The notes under the pieces: model-generated
What the model was told of the DNA's origin: nothing
Databases searched by the model: none
The model's input: only the letters and a program-made list of their open reading frames with translations
Assembly: GCA_012861695.1 (NCBI GenBank)
Contig: JAAOOA010000184.1
Span: 62,001-126,000, forward strand
Origin: Trematomus loennbergii
Taxonomy: Eukaryota > Chordata > Actinopteri > Perciformes > Nototheniidae
Direction: 5' to 3'
DNA: 64,000 bases
Shown here: positions 46,448 through 57,007 of the stretch, piece by piece
How positions within the stretch are numbered: position 1 is the stretch's first letter
Layout of the letters: each line of letters starts with the position of its first letter
Made by a program: the position numbers and the translations under genes

Positions 46448-46992
46448 TGTTACGTGCTCCCTTTTCTGTTGTCTTCTCTGTCTCTCTGCTGCGCAGGTAC
46501 ACCTGGTCCGCCCCTGGCTCCGCCTCCCCCAGGTGTCCTAATTCCATTCAGCTGGGGACTTAAAAGGAGAAGCTGGATGAGAAGAGTGGGCTCTCCTGAT
46601 CCTTATGCCGGAAGACTCCGTCCGTGGACAATCGCTCTCTACTGTTTGGATCTGTAGATCATTTGTGTTAATTGGCTATATGTGTACTCTGGAGGATCTG
46701 GGAGTATAGGTTTTCGCGGCTTTATTTTACCCGTAGGGATTTGTTAGATCTCTGGGTAGGGGAGGGAAGCTCTGGGTCCTACGGCCAGAGGACTGGTTGG
46801 CCAGGCCCCCTTCTTCTTTTGTTTGTTTTTGCCGTCCTCCAGACGTGGTTCGTTTGCCGGTGGGCACATGTGAGTACGGCTGTGCGCTTTAATAAATGCT
46901 CGCCGACAAGTGCTGCGTGTTTTGTGTGGTTTATTTTATGTTGCGGGTCTTCCCACGAGCCACTACCACCTGGTAGAGGACGGGTCGTAACA
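46448..46992 (+). repeat. 3-prime LTR
   Basis: Same sequence as the 5-prime LTR apart from a few single-base changes (for example attcagc for agtcagc near 46,545). Preceded by a purine tract (ggtgggggtg, 46,440-46,449). Confidence 0.9.
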
Positions 46993-49900
46993 CCGTACAG
47001 CTTGGCAACTGATGGGAGTAGCGACGAAGAAGATAAGTTCTTCCCAGTACTTATCACTCATGTGGATGAAGAGACTGGCCTGATCACAACTTCATTCCTT
47101 GACATGCCAGTCGTAAATGAAGCGACTGGTGAGAACATCGCATCGGCCCTCAAGGCGTCCTTAAACAAGGTGGATTAGATGTTGAACAGTGTGTGGCTTT
47201 CTCGTCAGACAACGCGTCTGTAATGACTGGACAGCATCGTGGTGTGATGAGCTACCTCCGCAAGGGCAACAAAGACATCCATTTAGTGGGATGCCCATGC
47301 CACCTTAGTGCACTGGCAGCCAAGACTGGTGGGAAAGCGCTGCGAAGTTTCGATGTGGAGGATTTCATCATAGACCTCATCATTTTGATAAAAGGTGGGC
47401 AAAGTTATTACTGAACACTTCATATAAAATCCAGGGAATATATTTGCATGCTTTACAATTTAAATGAGTGTTTTATCCTTTTAACCTAATTTGTTATATT
47501 TATATTACTAGACAAATGGCCAGTGGCGACTGGTCATTAGGGGCACAGCCCCACCTAGTGTCAGCAGAAAGTATTAAAAATAATGATTACAAAAAAATAA
47601 ATAAAAAAATAGATAAAATATATTTTAAGATCATGTTTAATCATCTGATTCGTCTGTACATTGCTGTTTTAGTCTGTGTTCTTCTAATTTCTTCCATTTG
47701 AAATGGCACATAAATTATGATATTAAACTTATATTCAAGTTCATTATATTAAACTATTTTACATTTCTGTTTCTTAGTGCCAAGAGGAAGCATCAACTGA
47801 GGGAGTTTCTCGTCTTCAACGATGTGGTCGTGAGGAAGATCCTGAAGCACGTTTCCACAAGATGGCTCAGCCTACACAAGTGCATCGAGAGGACGCTCAA
47901 TCTCTGGGAAGGCTTGAGGTCCTACATCTTGTCAACCTTCGATGCTGATGAAGATGACATGGAGCCTCCGTCGAAGAGACAGAGGTAAGCTCAGCATTGG
48001 TATTTATTTTGAGAACCATATACAAATATTTAGTAAAAATGTTTAGGCATAGCGTTAATGCTATCATAAATAAATAGGCTACATTCTGAAAAGAATAATA
48101 AGTAATCTTGAATAAAACGCCATGATTTAGGTAGCTAATTTATTAATTTAATTAAGTACTATAGAGTAATTATTTACTTATACTCTACATTTTGTGAAAA
48201 GTGAAATATATCTCATTAAGAAATATAGACAATGCATGTTTACTTTAAATGTTGTGAAAATAAAATGTTTTGAATGTTCTTCATCAACCAGCATACCTTA
48301 TTTTTGTATTAATATTTTAACCACCTATTACCTTTCATTTAGGTTGAAGAAGGGTGGTGCTCATGAACAGAGGCTTCTGAAAGTATTCAAGAGTCCAACA
48401 GCAAAGCTGTACATGTACTTTCTACATGCCATCCTGCCAAACTTCGACAGCTTCAACGTACTCCTGCAGTCTGACGCCCCAATGATTCATCGGCTGTATC
48501 CATCAATGCTGAAGATCTATCAGGTATTCTAACTATTGTAGATAGCATAAGATTTCAGTCTTATATATGTAAAAAATAACGTTTTATACAATAGAACAAT
48601 TACACTTGATTATAAATGTAGTACAGGTTTAATGATTCTGGGAACTATTATAAATTGTACATTCTGTGATGAAGCCATATCTTGTTTTGTTAATCCACAC
48701 AATTACTTTTTTCTCAGAGCTTCCTGTCCTGTTTGGTGAAGCCAGCTGTACTGCAGGAGGAGAGTGATGTCCTTCAGGTGGACTTCAGAAATCCCTCCAA
48801 TCAGAAAGACAGCCAGGAGTTGTTTGTGGGGTTTGCAGCAATGCAAATGATCATAAAAGAAGACATGGAGGGCATGCATGAGGTGAAGAAATTCAGGTTG
48901 GAGGTCAGGGACTTCTATGTGAATGTGCTGGCCTATATGGCAAAGAAGTTCCCCTTCAAAGACAATCTCATCTGCAATGCTGTTGTGGTGGACCCTGCTG
49001 TTCGACAGAATCTGTCTATGAGGTCCTTTCTGAAGCTGCTGGATGAACTGCCCGCCTCTGCTGTCCCAACAGATAAACAGGATGCTGTGTGTGTGGAATT
49101 CATGCAGTACCAGTCCGCCAAAGACACAGACCTACCCCCTTACACAGATGGAGAGCGGGTTGATGCTTTCTGGGCTGCCATGGCAAAGCTGAGGGATCCT
49201 GCAACAAGCCAGCCTTGTTATGAGAATCTCTGCACAGTTGCCCAGCATGTGTTGCTTGTGCCTCACAGCAATGCCTACTGCGAGGCCTTGTTCAGCATGG
49301 TGCGCAAGATCACTACTGATCAGCGGAGCCAGCTTGGGCGTGGCAAAGAAGGCCATTCTAAGTCAAGTGTTTACAGTGAAACTTATGGCATCCGAAACAC
49401 TCTGTGTGGTCTGTTGGCAGGGAAGATAAATATCTTCAAAAAATTCACCTGCTGCAACTGGAAACCAGACCCTGAACTTCTGAAGAAAGCCAAATCCGCC
49501 ACGTACCAAGCACTAAAATGACTGAACATTCTGTGTAATGATATATTGATGATGTGATGCATGCAATATATTAAATGCATGGTTTATACCAGTAATTCAT
49601 GTGGTTCCATTTCTTCTGATCACCTAATTGGTGCACATTTGCCACACGCAAACCTACCTCTTTTGGATTTGGAAAGGTTGGCATGTATGCGTTAACCATG
49701 ATCAGCCTTTTAATTGTAAATTCCGTTCTCTTAACCTGTTAAGCCCGAGAGACCCCGGTACCGGGGCAGTGTTTTTTTTTCTTCACGAAACTGTGTCTCA
49801 GGGCTTCTTAATATTTAAAAACCTATGAATGTCTTATACTCAAATAACGGGAAAAAACTCAGCTACCTGACAATAGGAGCCATTTTTACCGAAACAAAAC

Positions 49901-50632
49901 ACAAGAAGCGTTAGCATTAGCCCTTTGTGAAAACGGGCTGATGCTACTTCCGGTGCTAACTAGCAAAAACGATCTTTAAAACGTAATATGTTCTGCACAA
50001 ACTACATATCATCTGAAAGCTGATACTCACAGATTATTTTGATATAATTAATCACTGGACGACAAGAACTCACTGAGCTAGCAGCCAGAACAGAGCAAGA
50101 AAACAACAACAGTTTTCTAAACCATAACAATAATTATGTCTTACCGTTGCTGTTTTGTGATCAAAAGTCGTGTTCAAAGGGAATAAAAACGCTGCTCAAG
50201 GTTAATCCAATGTCTCTTAGTCACTTTAGAATTGTTCCTGATAATCCATCATTACATTCATGGCAGCAGAGTAGGTATAAGGTTTTTCAGTCCGGGGCTA
50301 ATGCTGTCTCCCACAAGGTTTACGCAAACCTCTTACTCCTCCACGTAAGTGTTTAGCGGGACTTACTAACTGCCGCTCGATTCTATTGGCTCTAACGGTT
50401 CAGAAAATGTGTCAATCACCCAAATCGACCAATGGGTTCCAGAGATAGGATCCTGCTTAGTATAAATAATGCCAGCAGCGGCTATTTTACGCACATGACG
50501 CAGCAGCAAGAGCACCGCAGCAACACAGCGACGAACACAGCGAACAGAGAACACAGAGACAACAGCAGGCAACAGAACATAATATTACAAGGACAAGGAT
50601 TTATTTGCTTTTAGGACTTATTTGAGCAAATA

Positions 50633-50757
50633 ATGACACCCAGAAAGAGGCTGTATAAGCTTGAAGACGCCGTGGAAATGGTGTTCGCTGACTCTCCGTC
50701 AGAAGATGAGGATCTACTTCAGCCACAATCAGACCCTGATTATGAACTTCGGGTAAG
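50633..50757 (+). pseudogene. piggyBac-like transposase, first exon
   Basis: Starts MTPRKRLYKLEDAVEM and continues into an acidic stretch (SPSEDEDLLQ, SDPDYELR), as seen at the N-terminus of many piggyBac transposases. A donor ggtaaggt follows. A candidate acceptor (ttgttttcacag) before acidic codons (DEDEY) lies at 51,150-51,160 and continues at 52,036 beyond the nested MITE. The DDD catalytic core is absent. Confidence 0.5.
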
Positions 50758-50897
50758 GTATGTACTCTCTCTGTTTGTATCTATTAGTTATGTATTTGGT
50801 GTAATCTATAGTAATTCCACACTCGCAAAATACAAAATGGACGCCGCTTTGTTGTTCTCGCATAATGGTTCTGAGAGACGAAAAACAATGGGAAGAT

Positions 50898-50952
50898 GCG
50901 TGTTGGTGAACACGTATCAATACATTAATTGTATTTCGTGACTATAACACGG
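50898..50952. repeat. fragment of the palindromic MITE family
   Basis: gtgttggtgaacacg, atcaata and ttcgtgactataacacg match the right arm of the element at 26,164-26,761. Confidence 0.65.
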
Positions 50953-50977
50953 CAGTATATAAATAAAGCTGTATTGT

Positions 50978-51052
50978 ATATATCAACCCAGTCTATATAT
51001 ATATGTATATATGTATCTATATATCTATATATATATGTGTGTGTGTATATAC
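50978..51052. repeat. TATA/TG microsatellite
   Basis: Alternating tatatatgtatatatgtatc and tgtgtgtg low-complexity tract. Confidence 0.85.
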
Positions 51053-51158
51053 TGTTATTTCACACACGCTAAATGGAGGAATTATTTCTGATTTGAGTTA
51101 CATTTTTGAAAGAATAAGCCAGTGAAGTAATCGATTTGTTTTTTCCACATTTGTTTTC

Positions 51159-52035
51159 ACAGTGCAGGGCTCTCGACTAACTTTTTTCACCATCCTCCCG
51201 GAACCGTCCCGAAATACAATCTAAGCCGTCCCGAAATTAATGTGGACCATCCTGAATTTAAAATATTTGTTTTTCTACATTATCATTAGTTAAAATCATT
51301 CAAAGTGACCTTTAACTTAAATAAAACATCATACAAATCATTAGATGATAATTCATCAACCTTTTTATTTGAGTAAATCAGTCAAACACATAAACAAAGG
51401 CCAAATATATTTAAAAAAAACACACAAGCGAGAAAGTTACTCTAATATTGAATCCAATCAAGTCCCATCCGATTAACAAAAAAATCCAACACTCTGTCCA
51501 GAAGACAGAACCCAGAGTAACCACTAACCAGGATGACAGTCTGTAACACAGTCAGGAGACCTTTACAAACTGCCCCGCCCCTCGCACACAGATGGGGGAG
51601 AGAGCTCTCTCGGACTAAATGCGATGGAGAGTTCTCATCTCAGCTACAATGACATGTCTGGAAACCCCCTCTAGGGTGCCCCATGCATAGCGCGCCGTCA
51701 AAAGCTGCTTCATAAGTGAAGTTTCGTTTCTCCGCACCGCTCCGCACAGCTGTGCGGCTGGCTGACAGCTGTAGCTACGTACTGTGTGTGTGTGTATTTC
51801 GCGGGTTGCTAAATGCTTTGTGTGTGTTTATGTTGACAAGGAGGTTTAATAACTGTGTGCTACACAAAACGTGCAGTCAGTTTCATTTTTATCGCTGTTC
51901 GTAGTAGAGTTAGCAGGGTATTTTTATTTTAACTCTCGTCCCAAATTCGTCCCAAAATTAATTTGTATCCTCCCCGACCCGATTTTTTTCGGTGCCGGGA
52001 CGATGGGACGTCCTTAAGCTTGAGCCCTGACAGTG
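51159..52035. mobile_element. hAT-type MITE
   Basis: Ends cagggctctcgactaac (51,165) and gcttgagccctg (ending 52,029) are inverted repeats. Six identical bases, acagtg, flank it (51,159-51,164; 52,030-52,035). Subterminal cgtcccgaaat and ccgtcccg words recur. Non-coding; 865 bp. Confidence 0.7.
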
Positions 52036-52414
52036 ATGAAGACGAGTATCAAATGGCTTCTGGATTTTTTATAAAAACACTTGTATTTGGATGCAATGAT
52101 TACCTATAGTGATAATACAATTATGTTTACAGTATGGTATCTGAAAAAGGTCAAATGGCACTGATGGTATCCAAATGTGCCCAAAGGTCAGTCCGCCTGG
52201 ATCTTCTTTTGCTAAACCTCTCTAAAAAGGTCAAATTTAACTTGTTTTGCCTCAATCTTGATACAGGGTACTTATTATATGTTATACTTTGGATTCCTAA
52301 AGCTTTTAGTCTACCATCCCATCATTGAAGGGTGGTTTTCACTATAAGTAATGTGTTTTTTTTTAGGCGGAGGTAAGAATTTAAGAAAAACAGGCTCAGG
52401 GCTTAACAGGTTAA

Positions 52415-53090
52415 TGTCATTTCGTCGTTGTGGAATTAGAGAAAAGGGGCTTATAAACGTGATTTTATGCTGGGTGGAGGGAGTTAAATATTAGTTAGTA
52501 TAATATAGTTAACGTTACACAATAATAAGGAAGATAACTATTTTTGAGATACATCGCTATTGATATGGATTTAGAGTGCATATTTGAGACTTCTAAACAG
52601 TAAACAAAAACGTAACTTATGGGTGAGTGTTTTTAGCAGAGCCATATAATTAGGGATGGGTATCGTTAGGATTTTATCGATACTGCTTATCGATACTTTT
52701 GTTGATTTGTGTTGATTCTCTCGCGTCCAGGAGGAAGTTAAAATAAATAAGAGACAATGGAGTCTCTGAAAAGGGTCAAATTGGTTTAATTAAGTAGCGT
52801 GGTAATGAAACAAACAGAGGAGTAGTGGGACAACAGCTGTGGTCCCGAGGCTGCAGCGATGGATGAAGAAGAGAGCGAACAAGCGGCTGTTGACGTAAAA
52901 AGGGAACCTCCCTCCCTGTGTTCTTCTGTGTCCGATATAGCGCATAACAGAGGATTTAGACGTTGTATATTCATTGCATAACTCCACACGCCTTTTCTCC
53001 TCATGGACTTTTTATTTAATGCATTTTAACGGCTGTAATCGTTGTTAACGTGAAACCGGAAGTGACGTCACTGTTGATATCCGGAGACTT
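52415..53090. other. non-coding with a hAT terminus at 52,653
   Basis: tagggatgggtatcgttagg at about 52,652 repeats the left terminus at 2306, followed by tgcttatcgatac. No matching right end. No gene. Confidence 0.55.
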
Positions 53091-53331
53091 CTTCCAGTAA
53101 AGCTTTTCAAAATAAACTTTAGCAACAACGTTAGCCACAAGCCAATGCTCATCATTGAACGTCCATATCTTTTAACATCATTTAAACAATCTCATCATTT
53201 ACATCAATATCTGTATATGGGGGTGGGTCGTCTTGTTCTGTCTTGTTCTGCTAGCATTTGCAACTGTTTCCTCATGAGAAATGTACCCTCCCTCCTTACA
53301 TACCTTTTAAGGTATGCAAGTAATATGTTCT

Positions 53332-54090
53332 CTAGAAAGGGCCGTGGTGATCAATCGGTTCGTTAGGGTGTGGGTACATGGAATGCAGCAACAACATCTT
53401 GTACTCCCCTGGGCCTATGCTATCCTTGTACACTGTGGAGCCTAAACTCCCTCCTGGGACTGGCCTCTTAGCCCTACTGGCTTTGGGGTGTTTTGTCATG
53501 TTGATTAGCTGATCCGCTGTCATTGGTATTGCATAAAAAACATCACTGGCTGTACAAGTGCACAGGTCCCAGTCCAATCCTGTGGCAAGACTGGGTACAA
53601 GGCTTTAGTTCCACGATACCAAACATCTACTCTGGGATACGGCATTTTAGACATAGTTATTTCTGGGAGAAGATTTTGGTCAGTTACAGCAGTTGTAGAA
53701 TTGCATCACTTAAAAGTTCCTACTTCAGTACCTTTGGGTGGTCTGTTATAGTGCAGTGATAAAGTCCCTTAAATGGTGTGAAAACCGGTGGAATATCAAT
53801 AACTCATTATACTAATTTATCTTCAATTCTGATCTACTTAAAGAACTATGCAACCCCTTTAACAGTGTGTGGAACCTTGGATGTCCGAACATGTAACAAT
53901 CACTACCTCCTCTATCAAGGCAATGGTTTGTAGTTCAATTCAGGAGTTTTGGTATGTTTTTAACAGTTCTCCTATGGTAATAACTATGCTACAATGGCAA
54001 AATCAATACTTTAGATTGGAATACTATATTTGGCTTGGTACTAGCTCTCCCTTTAACATTTTCCTTACAAATAAAGATTTGTCTGCTCTT
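53332..54090 (-). pseudogene. retroviral env surface-unit remnant
   Basis: The minus strand shows a Val-Trp-Tyr-Arg-Gly segment, then LYPVLPQDWTGTC followed by ALVQPV, a pattern I associate with fish retroviral envelope surface subunits. Stops and frame changes are present throughout. No furin site, fusion peptide or membrane anchor is recognisable downstream, so the transmembrane unit is missing. Confidence 0.45.
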
Positions 54091-54091
54091 A

Positions 54092-55219
54092 TAGAGTGGC
54101 GAAGTCCCTCCCCTTCCGGTTGAGCCCCATGGACCTTATTTCGGAAAAATTATGTATTGAAGTCAATGGAGAGAGAAAGATTATCTTTCGATCCCGTTTG
54201 AATTGTGCCACGAATTACACATATGATGTTTGTCAATTTAAAAGATAATTTTGCAAGTCAAAAAAAAAAAAATGTGTCGTAAAACTGTGAAGTAACACAT
54301 TTGTTTGTGTGAAACGCTAAATGAACTACATCTCTGGTCAACCACACACGTCACCAAGATGGCCATCACTACTGTCTTGTCAACAAACGATTGACTATCA
54401 CCACAATGAAACACGTCCTGAAGAATGTCATGCAAAGCTGCCTGCCTGCCTTCCTTTGATTCTCTCTGAACTGCCTGGTCGTTTTAATGTTTAATGTCAA
54501 CCATTTGTGCAGATAGCATGAAGTAGAAAAGATCGCCGATGCTAACGTTAGCGTTAGCATTTCTCCCCCGGAATTAAATGGTGTATTATAGAATGATCAC
54601 ACCGGTGACAGTACTATTCAAAGGGTTCACGAAATATGACTACTACTCTTACTGTTTAACATTTTGGGTTACTTAATGTTACTTCATGTTAAGGCTAATA
54701 AAAATGACAAGGCTGTAATGCTAACTAACGTGCTAGCTACTAGCTAGGTAGCTAACTTGATCAAGCCACTCCTGGTCGTTTCATCAGACGGGAAGCAAAA
54801 TAACGAGCAAGACCCATTGCTGGTATAATAACAACCTGGTACTAAGCACACAGGCATCTTGTTAAAGTTATCTTATCTTAGCCAGCGCCATATAGATAGA
54901 TTATATCTATATTGCGCTGATCTTAGGTATCTGAATGGTGGAGGTAAACAATTGTGACATCACTTACGCGACTCTGGGATTTGTAGTCTTTCTAGTTACG
55001 TATTTTTCATAGTCTTATATTTCAACAGTTTTACGACAAACTGTGACTTTTTGACATGGAAATGATTTTTTAAGATTGACAAACATCATATGTGTAATTC
55101 ATGGCACAATTCAAACGGGATCGAAAGATAAGTTTTCTCTCCCCATTGACTTCAATGCATAATTTTTCCGAAATAAGGTCCCATACCCCGGAAGTAAGTG
55201 GAGGGACTTCGCCACTCTA
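54092..55219. mobile_element. long-TIR element (about 190-bp arms)
   Basis: The left arm from 54,094 (gagtggcgaagtccctcc) and the right arm ending 55,217 are inverted repeats for roughly 190 bp, through tcgatcccgtttgaattgtg and acacatatgatgtttgtcaa. TA flanks both ends. There is no transposase. TA flanks and long arms suggest a Tc1/mariner-type fold-back MITE; not proven. Confidence 0.75.
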
Positions 55220-56734
55220 TAGAGTGGTTACTAAAACTATCCCTTTAAACTGTTGATCAATATTGTAACAAATTAAATCTCTACCAAATTCACACTCGAA
55301 ATAGAATCTCTTAGAGAATAATTTGTTTACATGATGAAAAGATTGAAGAATATGTTCTACTCTGTACTCCTAAGTCCAAAACACCCACTGCTTAAAGTGT
55401 AGTGAATATTTCCATCATGTCTACCCCTTTATCTCACAGTACCCTCAGTGTGTTTTAGGATTATTTCCTCATTTTACTTTAATAGTTTCCTCTTTATTAC
55501 TTTTTTAATTTGATTGATTAATTCATGGCTAATAAATCTTTTTGTCTTTACGTATTATCAAGTCAATTCAAGTTCTTTAAATGTGGTCCTTTTTATGTGC
55601 GTCTGTGAATAAGTGTGTTTGTGTAAACTCACTCATTCCCGTTTTCCTTTTCTCCTCCTCTGGTTGTGTCAAGCCACGACCCCCTCACATTGTGCTAGAC
55701 CATGCCAACTCCTCTGATTCTGTCTTCTCCTCTGGTTCTGTCTTCTCCTCAGGTTCTGTCTTCTCCTCAGTCCATCAGCTCTTGAATCCTTTCGCTGTAA
55801 CTCTTTTCAGTGGCCCAACTGCTTTGCATTTCATCTCCTCCTTTACAGTCTCTTCGCTGTTGTATGGAGGGCGTATTCCGCTCTCATGTCTCACACTCTG
55901 CTCTTGTGCCAAATCTCGTGGCTCAGCTTGGAACTTCATGTCCTGTCTGAGGGACTGATGAGAGTATACCTCTTTATGTCAGCATGCTGTTTGGTTCTGG
56001 ATGCCTCAGGTGGAGACGGTTCTGGATGCAGTCTTGTTGTTGGTTCAGCTCTGGTTCTCTGTCTGTTCGATGGAGAAGGAGGAGTCTCCTGTGGTGAGGT
56101 CTTTTGTCTGCTTGGAAGATAGGGATCGTAGCTGTCTGACAGGCAGAGAGAGAGAGTCCAGGTCTCGGGACGCATTACCTATAGAAATTCTAGCACACTG
56201 AGGTCCACTCTATTTTTCTAATAATTCTATCTGTTTTAGTTGTTAAATGCCATCTAAACACAATTAATGTCTACTAATAATTTTACCACATGCCTAAACA
56301 TTGTTTTCACCCACTGTAACATGTTTACTCCAATAACTCTTTCAGGAAACATTTTCTTCTATAAATCGAAATACCTACATGTTTCAAGCATCACATCACA
56401 CACTGTAAAAGAACGTCCCCATATATTCTCCAATTTTTTTAAGTCTCACTGTTATTTAGAACATTAGTAAGTTGTGTGACTGGATATAACTGCAATGTCG
56501 CCACAATCTGATGGGGAATTTTGTTCATAGAGTTTGTACATACACAGCTGTCCTCGTGGGTTAGTACCCTGTTTCTACTGCAATAACTTTTACAATAATT
56601 GTGCTCAGATAAGTCTATGGACAACCAACTGGTGACCTAACAGGGGGTTTTCTGGTACAGACTAAAACATGGATCCAGTGTATTTGGAGATTCCCCTAAT
56701 TTGTAAATCCCCATCACTTAAATATCCCGATCAC
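55220..56734 (-). other. retrovirus-region sequence without assignable domains
   Basis: The minus strand is rich in Pro/Ser/Glu codons (frame 56,175-55,936) and includes an 18-bp tandem repeat (tctgtcttctcctc, about 55,705-55,770) that reads as repeated E-E-K-T-E-P. I cannot assign a gene. It may be part of the viral unit or unrelated host sequence. Confidence 0.4.
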
Positions 56735-56983
56735 TTAAACCCATCTCATCATTTGGTATAAGAACTGCATATAGGGGGGGTGAATCATCTTGATTGTAGC
56801 CGCCTCACCTTTGGGAACGAGTATTTCTAACTCCTCCTCTTGTTGCTCAACTGATCTTTTGGCTCTGGGGATAAGTGAAAGTCTCTGAAACACAGCTGGT
56901 GTTTTGTTAGTGATGTGGGCATTTTCTATGAGTGAAGGAATGGATCCATGTCTTTCATGATATTGTACTCCCCATCCATCCAT
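56735..56983 (-). pseudogene. env-like fragment beside the LINE
   Basis: An 82-codon minus frame with a basic R-A-K-R-S motif resembling a furin-type site, adjacent to the LINE 5-prime end. It could be the env segment continuing from the signal region at 60,410-60,562 across the LINE. Evidence is positional plus the one motif. Confidence 0.35.
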
Positions 56984-57007
56984 TCAGTGCATTACCCCCG
57001 ACCTTCA

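Larger units (their letters stand above)
43617..46996 (+). mobile_element. LTR retrotransposon (Ty3/gypsy-like), internally deleted, young
   Basis: Two near-identical LTRs (43,621-44,167 and 46,448-46,992) differ at only about three positions by eye. A 4-bp duplication ccgt (43,617-43,620; 46,993-46,996) flanks it. Interior: primer-binding site, gag pieces, zinc knuckle, protease and a short RNase H scrap; most reverse transcriptase and all integrase are absent. Several indels break gag. It inserted into exon 1 of the hAT transposase. Despite the near-identical LTRs, the interior is defective, which suggests mobilisation in trans. Confidence 0.9.
43122..49521 (+). pseudogene. hAT transposase, four exons, interrupted
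   Basis: The start at 43,122 (MELPEKKKPTKRW) precedes a finger-like C-x2-C...H-x4-H segment (CELCRSG, HIATEKH). Exon 1 is 43,122-43,620 plus 46,993-47,394, separated only by the LTR element; the reading frame runs on across the 4-bp duplication into YSLATDGSSDEED. Next: FSSDNASVMTG (second catalytic Asp region), HVSTRWLSLHK in exon 2 (about 47,778-47,984), exon 3 (48,343-48,523) and exon 4 (48,718-49,521). Exon 4 ends with the hAT dimerization region (HSNAYCEALFSMVRKITTDQ). Exons 3 and 4 have clean AG/GT sites and phase. A 1-base deletion near 47,172 breaks exon 1, and the phase of the exon 1-2 junction does not fit simply. Otherwise the protein is well preserved. Confidence 0.8.
42789..49696 (+). 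mobile_element. hAT transposon with multi-exon transposase, split by an LTR element
   Basis: Ends atacctgccaaccct (42,797) and aggttggcatgtat (ending 49,688) are inverted repeats. The flanking 8-mers acgttaac (42,789-42,796) and gcgttaac (49,689-49,696) match at 7 of 8. Total 6892 bp including a 3.4-kb LTR retrotransposon; about 3.5 kb without it. The coding strand is plus. Confidence 0.8.
49731..52414 (+). mobile_element. piggyBac-like element with TTAA duplication
   Basis: Left ttaacctgttaagccc (49,731-49,746) and right gggcttaacaggttaa (52,399-52,414) are perfect 16-bp inverted repeats including TTAA at both edges. Contains a probable first transposase exon, a degenerate middle with TATA microsatellite, and a nested hAT-type MITE. 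Most of the transposase is missing. Confidence 0.85.

Noticed and set aside
53332..56983. A domesticated retroviral env gene
   Set aside because: Frames are short, broken and pierced by other elements; there is no transmembrane unit, so co-option is not supported here.
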